Shown here: positions 37,481 to 45,023 of the stretch, piece by piece | Layout: each line of letters begins with the position of its first letter | How positions within the stretch are numbered: position 1 is the stretch's first letter | Assembly: GCA_024685285.1 (NCBI GenBank) | Contig: JAIKVZ010000027.1 | Span: 1 to 52,039 of the forward strand | DNA length: 52,039 nucleotides | Reading direction: 5' to 3' | Origin: Bacteroidales bacterium | GTDB taxonomy: Bacteria; Bacteroidota; Bacteroidia; Bacteroidales; P3 | Position numbers and translations under genes: made by a program | The notes under the pieces: generated by a model | Told to the model about the DNA's origin: nothing | Databases searched by the model: none | Seen by the model: the letters and a program-made list of their open reading frames with translations, nothing else

Positions 37481-37726
37481 ATGACCGACCAAGAAAAACC
37501 CGCCGTGGAGCAAAAAGTGAAGAACGCCCTGGCCCAGATACGCCCCTACCTGCAGCAGGACGGCGGCGACGTGGAATATGTGGACATGACCGCCGAAGGC
37601 GTTGTGATAGTGCGCCTGCAAGGCCACTGCGGCAGCTGCCCCCACGCCATGCAGACCCTCAAACAGGGTATTGAGCAGGCCATCAAAAAGGTTATTCCAG
37701 AAGTAAAATCAGTAGAACGGATATGA
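37481..37726 (+). CDS. NifU-like iron-sulfur scaffold (Nfu domain)
   Basis: 81 residues, a stand-alone Nfu domain. IRPYLQQDGGDVEYVD and the cluster-binding C50-G-S-C53 in LQGHCGSCPHAM are clear. Nfu proteins hold a 4Fe-4S cluster between two subunits and pass it on. The gene lies 33 nt after mrp, and its stop overlaps the adenosyltransferase start (ATGA at 37723-37726), so all three are likely one transcript. Confidence 0.93.
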   Translation: MTDQEKPAVEQKVKNALAQIRPYLQQDGGDVEYVDMTAEGVVIVRLQGHCGSCPHAMQTLKQGIEQAIKKVIPEVKSVERI

Positions 37727-38286
37727 TATACACCAAAACCGGCGACAACGGCACCACCTCGTTGGTAGGCGGCCGCCGAGTGCAGAAAGACGACACCCGG
37801 GTTGAAGCATACGGCACCGTCGATGAACTCAACTCGCACATAGGCCTGCTGGCCGAGCTCTTCAAACCGGTAGGCGGTGGCTACACAGACGAGCTCAAAG
37901 CGGTGCAGAACATCCTCTTCGACATCCAGACCTTGCTGGCCACCGAAGAGCCAGACCTGGCAGCACGTATGCCTCAGGTGGGCGACGACGAGGTTGAGAT
38001 GCTCGAGCGCCAGATTGACGCCATAACCGCAGCCCTGCCTCCACTCAAGTCATTCGTTGTAGCCGGAGGCACCGAACTCGGCGCACAGTGCCACGTGGCC
38101 CGTTGCGTATGCCGCCGGGCCGAGCGCCGGGCCGTGGCCCTGGCACAGAACGCCGCGGTGCCGCCCGAGGCACTGCGCTACCTCAACAGACTGTCAGACT
38201 ACCTCTTCGTCCTTTCGCGCCAAGCTGTAATTATGGCTGGAGCCGAAGAAACGTTCTACACTGTAAATCAGAGCCCTAAAAAATAA
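37723..38286 (+). CDS. PduO-type cob(I)alamin adenosyltransferase
   Basis: 187 residues. YTKTGDNGTTSLVGG is the ATP-binding N-terminus, VEAYGTVDELNSHIG follows, and ARCVCRRAERRAVAL is the C-terminal signature of PduO-type enzymes. It makes adenosylcobalamin from cob(I)alamin and ATP, a cofactor for enzymes such as methylmalonyl-CoA mutase. None of those enzymes lies in the window. Co-transcription with mrp and nfu is implied by the overlap. Confidence 0.93.
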   Translation: MIYTKTGDNGTTSLVGGRRVQKDDTRVEAYGTVDELNSHIGLLAELFKPVGGGYTDELKAVQNILFDIQTLLATEEPDLAARMPQVGDDEVEMLERQIDAITAALPPLKSFVVAGGTELGAQCHVARCVCRRAERRAVALAQNAAVPPEALRYLNRLSDYLFVLSRQAVIMAGAEETFYTVNQSPKK

Positions 38287-38321
38287 TTGTGTTAAAACTG
38301 TTCCAATTACGAAAAACAAAG

Positions 38322-38329
38322 TATATTTG
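38322..38329 (+). promoter_or_regulatory. Promoter -7 element for the DUF2795/DUF2520/TatD genes
   Basis: TATATTTG, a TAnnTTTG match 25 nt before the ATG at 38355. Confidence 0.65.
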
Positions 38330-38354
38330 CAAAATTTTTTAGACAAACAAAGCC

Positions 38355-38576
38355 ATGTATTGGACACTTGAATTAGCATCGAAATTGGAGGACGCACCCT
38401 GGCCCGCGACAAAGGAGGAACTCATTGATTACGCCCAACGCACAGGTGCCCCGATGGAAGTTATAGAGAACCTGCAAGAGATTGAGGATGAGGGCGACCA
38501 GTACGACAGCATTGAAGACATCTGGCCGGATTACCCTACCAAGGAAGACTTCTTTTTTCAGGAGGACGAATATTAA
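38355..38576 (+). CDS. DUF2795-family small acidic protein
   Basis: 73 residues, strongly acidic. WTLELASKLEDAPWPATKEELIDYAQRTGAP and VIENLQEIEDEG match the DUF2795 family, which is widespread in Bacteroidetes and has no assigned function. The C-terminal part (DQYDSIEDIWPDYPTKEDFFFQEDEY) is very acidic. The family is predicted to be a soluble helical protein; I can add no function. Its last codons contain the AGGAGG that probably starts translation of the next gene. Confidence 0.88.
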   Translation: MYWTLELASKLEDAPWPATKEELIDYAQRTGAPMEVIENLQEIEDEGDQYDSIEDIWPDYPTKEDFFFQEDEY

Positions 38577-39351
38577 CATCACACTCATCGGAAGCGGCAA
38601 CGCAGCCCGGCACATAGGGCAAGCGTTTGCAGACGCCGGCTGCCGCGTGGCGCAGGTGTGGTCGCGCACAGCCGCCCACGCAGCCACGGCAGCGGCACAG
38701 TTTGGAGCCGAGACTGTGGCCGACATCGCCGATATAAATCCCGACTCCGACCTCTACCTCATAGCCGTCAGCGACAACGCCATAGCCGATGTGGCCGCAC
38801 GGCTGCCCCGCGTCAACGGTGTAGTTGTGCACACATCGGGAGCCACACCGCTCGAAGCAATCAAAGCCCCAGGCCGGCAGTGCGGTGTGCTGTGGTCACC
38901 ACAAACATTCGTGACCGGCGTGCCCATGGACTACAGCGAACTCATTTTCTGCATCGAGGCCGACAGCCCTGACACAGCCGGAAAGATAGAGCGGATGACC
39001 TCGCTCGTCACCTCTCACATACACCATGTCGACAGCCGCCAACGGCTCACCTGCCACACCGCCGCCGTCATGGTGAGCAACTTCGGCAACGCCCTGAACG
39101 CACTAGCCGAGCAGTTGCTCCGCACCGAAGGCTCCGACCTGAGTCTATTGCGCCCCATCATCAAACAAACCGCAGCGAAAGCCGACCACGGCGACCTTTG
39201 GAGCCTGCAAACCGGTCCCGCCGCCCGCGGCGACAACGCCACAATCGAGGCTCACCGCCGCCTTCTGTCAGACACCGCACCAAACCTGCTGCCACTCTAC
39301 GACCTCTTCACCCAGATAATAAAAGAGAACACAACTCAACTCCCACGCTGA
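38572..39351 (+). CDS. Rossmann-fold DUF2520-type (F420/ProC-like) protein, probable ATT start
   Basis: About 259 residues. NITLIGSGNAARHIGQAF is the N-terminal nucleotide-binding loop, VVHTSGATPLEAI and GVLWSPQTF lie in the middle, and a C-terminal DUF2520 helical domain follows (LLRPIIKQTAAKADHG). The family resembles pyrroline-5-carboxylate reductase but its reaction is unknown. There is no ATG, GTG or TTG where the domain begins. ATT 38572 lies 6 nt after AGGAGG (38560-38565) and overlaps the DUF2795 stop. The next upstream in-frame ATG (38488) would add 28 unrelated residues encoded inside DUF2795. Confidence 0.78.
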   Translation: MNITLIGSGNAARHIGQAFADAGCRVAQVWSRTAAHAATAAAQFGAETVADIADINPDSDLYLIAVSDNAIADVAARLPRVNGVVVHTSGATPLEAIKAPGRQCGVLWSPQTFVTGVPMDYSELIFCIEADSPDTAGKIERMTSLVTSHIHHVDSRQRLTCHTAAVMVSNFGNALNALAEQLLRTEGSDLSLLRPIIKQTAAKADHGDLWSLQTGPAARGDNATIEAHRRLLSDTAPNLLPLYDLFTQIIKENTTQLPR

Positions 39352-39352
39352 A

Positions 39353-40120
39353 ATGATTGACACCCACTGCCACCTATACGACGAAGCTTTCGACATCGAC
39401 CGCGACGAAGCCATAGAGCGCGCCGTGGCCGCCGGCGTGGAACTCATGCTGCTGCCCGACATCGACCAGACAAGCCTGCCGCGTCAGGAGCAATTGGCAG
39501 AGAGCCGTCCCGATCTTTTCCGCGAGATGGCTGGCCTGCACCCCACCTCGGTTGACGAAGAATATGATGTTGCGCTTAAGGCTGTAGAGCGTCGCCTCCG
39601 CATCAACCCAAGCCGTTACGTGGCTGTGGGCGAGATAGGCATGGACCTCTATTGGGACCGTACCCACGAGGACCTGCAACGCGAAGTCCTGCGACGCCAA
39701 CTGCTACTGGCTCACGAACTCGACAAGCCTGTGGCGCTCCACATACGCAAAGCCCATAACGAAGTCTTCGCCCTGCTGCGTGAACTGGGCTTCGGCACCT
39801 ACCGCGGTGTCATGCACTGCTTTGGTGGCAGCGTGCAGGAGGCTCTCCGCGCCGTCGAGATGGGCTTCCACCTCGGAATCGGAGGGGTTGTCACATTCAA
39901 AAACGCCGGTATGGCCGAGGTGGTCCGCGCCATACCACTCGACCGGCTCCTCCTCGAGACCGACGCCCCCTACCTGGCGCCTGTGCCGCACAGAGGCAAA
40001 CGCAACGAAAGCGCATTCATTGTCGAGGTGGCAAAGAAAATTGCCGAAATCAAGCAAATCACCGTCGAGCAGGTGGCCGAGCAGACCACTTCAAACGCTC
40101 GCATACTTTTCCGCCTGTAG
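39353..40120 (+). CDS. TatD-family metal-dependent hydrolase
   Basis: 255 residues, TIM-barrel amidohydrolase fold. Metal ligands appear as MIDTHCHLYDE at the N-terminus, GEIGMDLYWD (about 85-95), HIRKAHNE, MHCFGGS and LLETDAPYLAP. TatD proteins are magnesium-dependent 3'-5' exonucleases or deoxyribonucleases; this one has full ligand conservation. The ATG lies 1 nt after the previous stop. The C-terminal KRNESAFIVEVAKKIAEIK is typical. Confidence 0.93.
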   Translation: MIDTHCHLYDEAFDIDRDEAIERAVAAGVELMLLPDIDQTSLPRQEQLAESRPDLFREMAGLHPTSVDEEYDVALKAVERRLRINPSRYVAVGEIGMDLYWDRTHEDLQREVLRRQLLLAHELDKPVALHIRKAHNEVFALLRELGFGTYRGVMHCFGGSVQEALRAVEMGFHLGIGGVVTFKNAGMAEVVRAIPLDRLLLETDAPYLAPVPHRGKRNESAFIVEVAKKIAEIKQITVEQVAEQTTSNARILFRL

Positions 40121-40162
40121 CCTTTCTACGCTACAAACTGAGATTTTTCGGCTGCAAATAAT

Positions 40163-40170
40163 TATTTTTG
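40163..40170 (+). promoter_or_regulatory. Candidate promoter -7 element for the carboxyltransferase gene (distal)
   Basis: TATTTTTG, 28 nt upstream of a second identical element at 40191. It may be an alternative start. Confidence 0.45.
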
Positions 40171-40190
40171 CATTATATATAAAAAAGTTG

Positions 40191-40198
40191 TATTTTTG
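40191..40198 (+). promoter_or_regulatory. Promoter -7 element for the carboxyltransferase gene (proximal)
   Basis: TATTTTTG, directly followed by GCA as in the other promoters here. The predicted start of transcription falls at the foot of the hairpin at 40206-40227. Confidence 0.62.
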
Positions 40199-40205
40199 CA
40201 ATTCC

Positions 40206-40238
40206 CCCCAATATTAGAAAATTGGGGTATTGTTTTTT
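40206..40238 (+). terminator. Hairpin and T-run in the 5' leader before the carboxyltransferase gene
   Basis: CCCCAAT (40206-40212) pairs with ATTGGGG (40221-40227) around an 8-nt loop and is followed by TATTGTTTTTT. It looks like an intrinsic terminator. It could end the TatD transcript, but it also lies downstream of the 40191 promoter, so it may form the very 5' end of the next message. Confidence 0.6.
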
Positions 40239-40256
40239 AAATCAGTTACTTACAAG

Positions 40257-42023
40257 ATGAACAAAGAGATAAAATTCAGTTTGGTGTACCGCGATATGTG
40301 GCAGAGTAGCGGCAAATACCAGCCACGAGTGGACCAGCTGGAGCGCGTAGCCCCCGCCATTGTGGCCATGGGCTGCTTTGACCGCATTGAAACCAACGGC
40401 GGCGCCTTCGAGCAGGTGAACCTCATGTATGGCGAAAACCCCAACAAAGCCGTCCGCGCCTGGACAAAACCCTTCAACGATGCCGGCATTCAAACCCACA
40501 TGCTCGAGCGTGCCCTCAACGGCCTGCGAATGTATGGTGTGCCCAAGGATGTGCGCCGCCTGATGTGCACTGTAAAGAAGGCACAGGGAGTGGACATCAT
40601 GCGCTCGTTCTGCGGCCTCAACGACCCCCGCAACCTCGAACTCAGCGTGAAGTACGCCAAAGAGGCCGGCATGATAAGCCAGGCCGCCCTTTCCATCACC
40701 CACTCGCCAGTCCACACCGTAGAGTACTATATGGGCATTGTGGACAAACTGGTAGAGTTTGGAGCCGACGAGATATGCCTTAAAGACATGGCCGGCGTTG
40801 GCCGTCCCGCCACATTAGGCAAGTTGGTGCACGAAATCAAGACCAAGTACCCCCACCTCAAGGTGCAGTACCACGGCCACACCGGTCCCGGACTCTCCAT
40901 GGCATCCATACTCATGGTGGCCGAAGCCGGCGCCGACTACATCGACTGCGCCATGGAGCCCCTTTCGTGGGGTATGGTGCACCCCGACGTCATCAGCGTG
41001 CAAGCCATGCTCAAGGATGCCGGTTTCAAGGTCAAGGACATCAACATGGACGCCTATATGGAGACCCGCCGTCTGACACAGGAGTTCATCGATGACTTCC
41101 TCGGCCTCTACATCAACCCCGGCAACCGCGTCAGCTCGTCGCTGCTTCTCGGTTGCGGCCTGCCCGGCGGAATGATGGGCAGCATGATGAGCGACCTCCG
41201 CGGCGTCCACGGTGCCATCAATATGGCTCTCAAGAAAAACGGCAAGCCTGAACTCTCGTTCGAGGAACTCACCGTGCAGCTCTTCCAAGAGGTGGAGCTT
41301 ATCTGGCCCATGCTCGGCTACCCCCCGCTGGTGACCCCCTTCAGCCAGTACAGCAAGAACACCGCCGTACTCAACCTGCTCAACATCGCCCAAGGCAAAC
41401 CGCGTTTCAGCCAGGTCGACAAGGACACTTGGAGCATGATTCTCGGCCGTGCAGGCCACCTGCCCGGACCCTTGGCACCCGAAGTCATAGAGCTGGCCAA
41501 ACAGCAAGGATATGAGTTCTACGACGGCGTACCGCAAGATGCCTACCCCGATGCACTGCCGGAATACATCAAAGAGATGGAAGAGAATGGTTGGGATCGC
41601 GGCCAGGACGACGAAGAGCTTTTCGAACTGGCCATGCACGACCGCCAGTACCGCGACTACAAGAGCGGCGTGGCCAAAGAGCGCTTCAACAAAGAGGTGG
41701 CGCAGCTGCGTGCCGAGAAAGAGAACGCCGGCCAGGTCAAAGGCCCGTCGGTGCAACTCAACTACCTGACCCAGAACCATCCCAAGGCCGACCCCATAGT
41801 GGCCACCGCCGACGGACAGGTGATTTGGGAGCTCGACTTCGAATCGCGCAGCGCCGCACCGGCCCCCGGCCGCAAATACAGCGAGGGCGAAACCATCTGC
41901 ACCATCCAGGCAACCTATGCCATGGTGCCGGTGACCGTGCTCAAAGCCGGCCGACTGGTCGACACCTGCGTGCTGCAGGGCGGCCGCGTCCAGAAAGGCG
42001 ACGTGCTGGGCTGGATTGAATAG
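40257..42023 (+). CDS. Pyruvate/oxaloacetate carboxyltransferase (OadA/PycB-like) with degenerate biotinyl-like domain
   Basis: 588 residues. An HMGL-like TIM barrel carries YRDMWQS (11-17; the usual motif is RDxxQS), ICLKDMAGVG with the active-site lysine, and YHGHTGPGLS with metal-binding histidines. A conserved carboxylase domain follows (DDEELFELAMHDRQY). The last 75 residues form a barrel-sandwich domain like biotin carriers, but where AMKM should stand the sequence is QATYAMVPV, so no biotinylation lysine is evident. The enzyme would transfer a carboxyl group between oxaloacetate and biotin on a partner protein. I chose ATG 40257 (MNKEIKFSLVYRDMWQS) because it matches the family start; nine upstream codons are probably untranslated. 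Confidence 0.9.
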   Translation: MNKEIKFSLVYRDMWQSSGKYQPRVDQLERVAPAIVAMGCFDRIETNGGAFEQVNLMYGENPNKAVRAWTKPFNDAGIQTHMLERALNGLRMYGVPKDVRRLMCTVKKAQGVDIMRSFCGLNDPRNLELSVKYAKEAGMISQAALSITHSPVHTVEYYMGIVDKLVEFGADEICLKDMAGVGRPATLGKLVHEIKTKYPHLKVQYHGHTGPGLSMASILMVAEAGADYIDCAMEPLSWGMVHPDVISVQAMLKDAGFKVKDINMDAYMETRRLTQEFIDDFLGLYINPGNRVSSSLLLGCGLPGGMMGSMMSDLRGVHGAINMALKKNGKPELSFEELTVQLFQEVELIWPMLGYPPLVTPFSQYSKNTAVLNLLNIAQGKPRFSQVDKDTWSMILGRAGHLPGPLAPEVIELAKQQGYEFYDGVPQDAYPDALPEYIKEMEENGWDRGQDDEELFELAMHDRQYRDYKSGVAKERFNKEVAQLRAEKENAGQVKGPSVQLNYLTQNHPKADPIVATADGQVIWELDFESRSAAPAPGRKYSEGETICTIQATYAMVPVTVLKAGRLVDTCVLQGGRVQKGDVLGWIE

Positions 42024-42079
42024 CCTACAGCCCCCACAAGCCGGCGCGCCGAGCCCGCAAAAAGAATAAAAAAAACGTA

Positions 42080-42127
42080 AGACAACGCAATATTTTGAAA
42101 AAAATTGCGTTGTCTTTTCTTTATTTT
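42080..42127 (+). terminator. Intrinsic terminator after the carboxyltransferase gene
   Basis: Perfect 12-bp stem: AGACAACGCAAT (42080-42091) and ATTGCGTTGTCT (42104-42115), 12-nt loop, followed by TTTCTTTATTTT. Confidence 0.85.
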
Positions 42128-42139
42128 CAAAAAAAAGTG

Positions 42140-42147
42140 TATCTTTG
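42140..42147 (+). promoter_or_regulatory. Promoter -7 element for the sigma factor gene
   Basis: TATCTTTG, a perfect match, 81 nt before the ATG at 42228. Confidence 0.7.
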
Positions 42148-42215
42148 CAGCCGATTTGTTAAACCAAAAAAGAGCCATTATCGACCGAAACATTATCAGT
42201 TTTAACACCAAACCC

Positions 42216-42222
42216 AAGGAGG
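42216..42222 (+). promoter_or_regulatory. Strong Shine-Dalgarno sequence before the sigma factor
   Basis: AAGGAGG lies 5 nt before ATG 42228. Such perfect sites are rare in Bacteroidetes, and this one decides the start over the longer open frame. Confidence 0.65.
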
Positions 42223-42227
42223 TTGCA

Positions 42228-42818
42228 ATGGACGTTACCATAAGTCAGACAACTGACAATGAACTGATTAGGCGCTATCACGAAGGCGATTACGCCAGTT
42301 TCGAAACTCTGCTCTCGCGCCACCAGAGCAAAGTGTACGGCTATATTTTCTCGGTTGTAAAAGACAAGGATGTGGCCGACGATATCTTTCAAGAGACCTT
42401 CTACAAAGCCATCGTCACCATCAATTCCGACTCGTACAAAGACGAGAACAAATTCATCCATTGGATTATGCGTATAGCCCACAACTTGATTGTGGACCAT
42501 TTCCGCAAAGGCAGCAAGATGCCCATCGTGCCCAACCGCCCCGACGGCGATGTGCTGGAGAACATCAAACTGCCCGATGACAACGCCGAGCGCGCCATAG
42601 TGCGCCAGCAAACCAGCAAAAACATACGCAAACTGGTGCGTATGCTGCCCCCCGAGCAGCGCCGCGTAGTCATCATGCGCCACTACGGCCGCTACGATTT
42701 CAAGGACATCGCGGCACGCACCGGCGTGAGCATCAACACCGCCCTCGGCCGTATGCGCTACGCCATCATCAACCTGCGCCGGCTGGCTCAGGAGAACAAT
42801 ATGCGCATAGAGCTCTGA
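42228..42818 (+). CDS. ECF-type RNA polymerase sigma factor
   Basis: 196 residues. Region 2 (about 15-85) includes DIFQETFYKAIV and the HWIMRIAHNLIVDHFRK helix; region 4 (about 130-185) includes LPPEQRRVVIMRHYG and the recognition helix ARTGVSINTALGRMRYAI. ECF sigma factors direct RNA polymerase to stress or envelope regulons. No anti-sigma factor with a membrane segment is adjacent; the next ORF on this strand encodes only 53 residues. I chose ATG 42228 on the strong ribosome-binding site. Confidence 0.93.
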   Translation: MDVTISQTTDNELIRRYHEGDYASFETLLSRHQSKVYGYIFSVVKDKDVADDIFQETFYKAIVTINSDSYKDENKFIHWIMRIAHNLIVDHFRKGSKMPIVPNRPDGDVLENIKLPDDNAERAIVRQQTSKNIRKLVRMLPPEQRRVVIMRHYGRYDFKDIAARTGVSINTALGRMRYAIINLRRLAQENNMRIEL

Positions 42819-42848
42819 CGCAACAGCCTAAAAATCAGCCTAAAGACT

Positions 42849-42955
42849 GCTATAGTACTTATAGAATCCATAGATTCTATAGATACCGTAGACCCCTACC
42901 CGATGTTAACCCGACCTTAACCCGAACCTAACCTATCTATCGCGCTGGTTTTCAG
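42849..42955 (+). repeat. Composite intergenic repeat, copy D
   Basis: Five diverged 9-bp units starting GCTATAGTA, including the near-palindromic stretch around TATAGAATC, are followed by 11-bp units at 42900-42910, 42911-42921 and 42922-42932 and a tail ending CGCTGGTTTTCAG. A second GCTGATTTTCAG lies at 42981-42992. The copy separates the sigma factor from the 53-residue ORF. Confidence 0.85.
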
Positions 42956-43100
42956 TACGTTTCTTTGTTTTATTTAATCCGCTGATTTTCAGATTGTTGA
43001 ATTTTTTGTAGCAACTGAAATGTTAAATTTTCGGTTTGACACAATATTTTGACAGTTGTTGAGTTATTATTAACAAAACCATGTTCAAAAAACTGTGCCT

Positions 43101-43262
43101 ATGACAGAAGACTACAATTTCAGCCCCCAGACCCGAAACTCTGCCGCAGGCGAGGCCGTGATGGAACCCTCGCGGCAGGTGGTGCAAAACATATTGAACT
43201 TTGCCCGCTGTTGTCAGAACATCAGCGTGGGGGACCTCAAGCTCAAAATTTTTCTCAACTAA
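43101..43262 (+). CDS. Small 53-residue protein downstream of the sigma factor
   Basis: An ATG-to-TAA frame encodes 53 residues, beginning MTEDYNFSPQ and ending LKLKIFLN. The core reads PSRQVVQNILNFARCCQNI and VGDLKLKIFLN. Codons are GC-rich at third positions like the flanking genes, in contrast to the AT-rich region before. I recall short Bacteroidales proteins of similar length and pattern (a helix with NIL.FAR and an LN end) near sigma factor genes, but cannot name a function. The stop is 2 nt from the end of manC on the other strand. Confidence 0.65.
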   Translation: MTEDYNFSPQTRNSAAGEAVMEPSRQVVQNILNFARCCQNISVGDLKLKIFLN

Positions 43263-43264
43263 GG

Positions 43265-44323
43265 TCAGGGCATCCGCTCAACCCAGTGTTTGATTTGCTG
43301 CTCGTCGGCCAAGCGGCACACTAACAGCGAGCCGTCGCGGTAGGCCACGATGCAATCGTCGAGGCCTTGCACAACGGCTGTGGTGCCGGGCTCGATGTTG
43401 ACAACTGTGCGGTGGCAGTCGACAGCCAGCACGCGGCCTTGCAGCGCATTGGCTTCGGGGTCGTGTGCCGAGTGTTCGTAGAGCGAACCCCAGGTGCCGA
43501 TGTCGCTCCAGCCGAAGTCGGCCGGTATGGTGTAGCGCTCGGTGGCGCGCTCCATTATTCCGTAGTCTATCGAGATGTTTTCGCACTGGGCGAAGCGCTC
43601 GTTTATGAAGGCCTGCTCACCCTCTGTGCCATAGAGGGCGGCACCCTGCTCGAAGAGGGCTGCCATCTGGGGCAGGTAGGCGGCGTAGGCCGAGAGAATG
43701 CCGTCGAGAGTCCAGAGGAATATGCCCGAGTTCCACATATAGCGGCCGGCGGCCAAAAACTGCTTGGCGGTGGCCAGGTCGGGTTTCTCCTTGAAGGCGG
43801 CCATGGGTTGCACCTGCTCCAGGCGGGGCTCGCCGCAGAGCTCTATGTAGCCGTAGCCTGTTTCGGGACGCGAGGGTTTGATGCCTATGGTGAGCAGGGC
43901 TTGGGGCTTGGACTCGAGGAACTTGAAGCCCTCGGCCACAGTGCGCTCAAAGGCTGGCACGTCGGTCACAAGGTGGTCGGCGGGGGTCACGGCGATGAGG
44001 GCGTCGGAGCAGCGCGAGCGTATGCGATAGGAGGCGTAGGCTATGCATGGGGCGGTGTTGCGGCGCATGGGCTCACATAGCACCTGGTCTGGTTCGAGCA
44101 TGGGCAGTTGCTCGAGCACAAGCTGCTTGTATGCGGCGTTGGTCACAACAAGGAAGTTGCGGTCGGGCACTAAGCGGCTGAAACGGTCGTAGGTGCTGCG
44201 TATAAAGCTGCGGCCTGTGCCGAGTATGTCGAGAAACTGCTTGGGACGGTCTTCTTTGCTCAGGGGCCAGAAGCGGCTACCTATGCCGCCAGCCATTATA
44301 ATGCAGTAGTGGTTGTCGTTCAT
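43265..44323 (-). CDS. manC: Mannose-1-phosphate guanylyltransferase
   Basis: 352 residues. IIMAGGIGSRFWPLSKEDRPKQF is the nucleotidyltransferase signature, VTPADHLV and FKEKPD lie further on, and IDYGIMERA and GWSDIGTWGSLYEH complete the family pattern. The enzyme makes GDP-mannose from mannose-1-phosphate and GTP for surface glycans. It lacks the phosphomannose isomerase half of bifunctional ManC proteins, as is usual in Bacteroidetes. I chose ATG 44323 (MNDNHYCIIMAGG); the longer frame passes through the promoter. Confidence 0.94.
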   Translation of the reverse strand: MNDNHYCIIMAGGIGSRFWPLSKEDRPKQFLDILGTGRSFIRSTYDRFSRLVPDRNFLVVTNAAYKQLVLEQLPMLEPDQVLCEPMRRNTAPCIAYASYRIRSRCSDALIAVTPADHLVTDVPAFERTVAEGFKFLESKPQALLTIGIKPSRPETGYGYIELCGEPRLEQVQPMAAFKEKPDLATAKQFLAAGRYMWNSGIFLWTLDGILSAYAAYLPQMAALFEQGAALYGTEGEQAFINERFAQCENISIDYGIMERATERYTIPADFGWSDIGTWGSLYEHSAHDPEANALQGRVLAVDCHRTVVNIEPGTTAVVQGLDDCIVAYRDGSLLVCRLADEQQIKHWVERMP

Positions 44324-44345
44324 CGCCTGTGGGTTTAATTTTTTG

Positions 44346-44353
44346 CAAAGATA
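44346..44353 (-). promoter_or_regulatory. Promoter -7 element for manC
   Basis: TATCTTTG on the minus strand, 23 nt upstream of the manC start, immediately after the terminator of the preceding gene. Confidence 0.7.
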
Positions 44354-44376
44354 CGCTTTTTTTTTGATTTGGCGGC

Positions 44377-44409
44377 AAAAAAAAAGAGGCCGCACACAGC
44401 AGCGGCCTC
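44377..44409 (-). terminator. Intrinsic terminator of the beta-barrel protein gene
   Basis: GAGGCCGC (44386-44393) and GCGGCCTC (44402-44409) form a perfect 8-bp stem. On the minus strand it is followed by a run of nine T (44377-44385). Confidence 0.88.
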
Positions 44410-44437
44410 CCAACCATATAAAAACATGAAAAAATTA

Positions 44438-44896
44438 TTAGAAGCGGTAACGCACGCCAAGTGCGGCACCCCAACCAAATCCGCTGTGTCCGATGAAGCC
44501 CCAGCTGGGACGCACGTCGAGAGTGAGCTGCAGGGGGAATGAGAAGTTGAACTCCAAACCGGCTTGTGCAGCAAGGCCAAGGCCAAAGCCATTGTAGTCA
44601 GCATTGTTGCCACCATAGAGGCCAAGGTTGGCGCCAATACCGGCAAACCAGCCGAAGGGGCCGCTTATCTCACCGGTCCACTGATAGATGCCGCTGAGGT
44701 TGATGTAGCTCCAGTTGGGACCACCAACCCAGCCGAGGTCGGTCTCAAGACGATTGCCGCCCAAGCCCCACTGGGCAGAGAGTTCAGCACCGGCACCGCT
44801 GCCGAAGGCACCGCGGACACCAAGGGTGGAAATCTGTGCACTTGCAACAGTGCTCATGGCTACAACGGCCACAATTGCGATAATGATTTTTTTCAT
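44438..44896 (-). CDS. Small outer-membrane beta-barrel-like protein
   Basis: 152 residues. A signal peptide (1-20, ending ASAQ) precedes alternating hydrophobic, glycine-rich strands and a C-terminal RYRF, the terminal aromatic expected for Omp insertion. The length would fit an eight-stranded barrel. Glycine/tyrosine/asparagine content is high. I do not recognise a named family. It has its own promoter and terminator, so it is expressed alone, as for an abundant envelope protein. Confidence 0.78.
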   Translation of the reverse strand: MKKIIIAIVAVVAMSTVASAQISTLGVRGAFGSGAGAELSAQWGLGGNRLETDLGWVGGPNWSYINLSGIYQWTGEISGPFGWFAGIGANLGLYGGNNADYNGFGLGLAAQAGLEFNFSFPLQLTLDVRPSWGFIGHSGFGWGAALGVRYRF

Positions 44897-44949
44897 TTTG
44901 TGTTGTTTTTAAGTGTGTTATAAAATTGTTAATCTCTTTAAGAATTATG

Positions 44950-44957
44950 CAAATATA
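44950..44957 (-). promoter_or_regulatory. Promoter -7 element for the beta-barrel protein gene
   Basis: TATATTTG on the minus strand, about 54 nt upstream of the start at 44896. Confidence 0.65.
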
Positions 44958-45023
44958 AGTTAATTTTTGCAAACTACCAAAAAAAATCGTGATTTTAACA
45001 TTTTATTTTTGCGTTGCACGGGG

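Noticed and set aside
40815..41780. 321-codon minus-strand frame inside the carboxyltransferase gene
   Set aside because: Antisense shadow; the opposite strand carries clear catalytic motifs and family-length coding.
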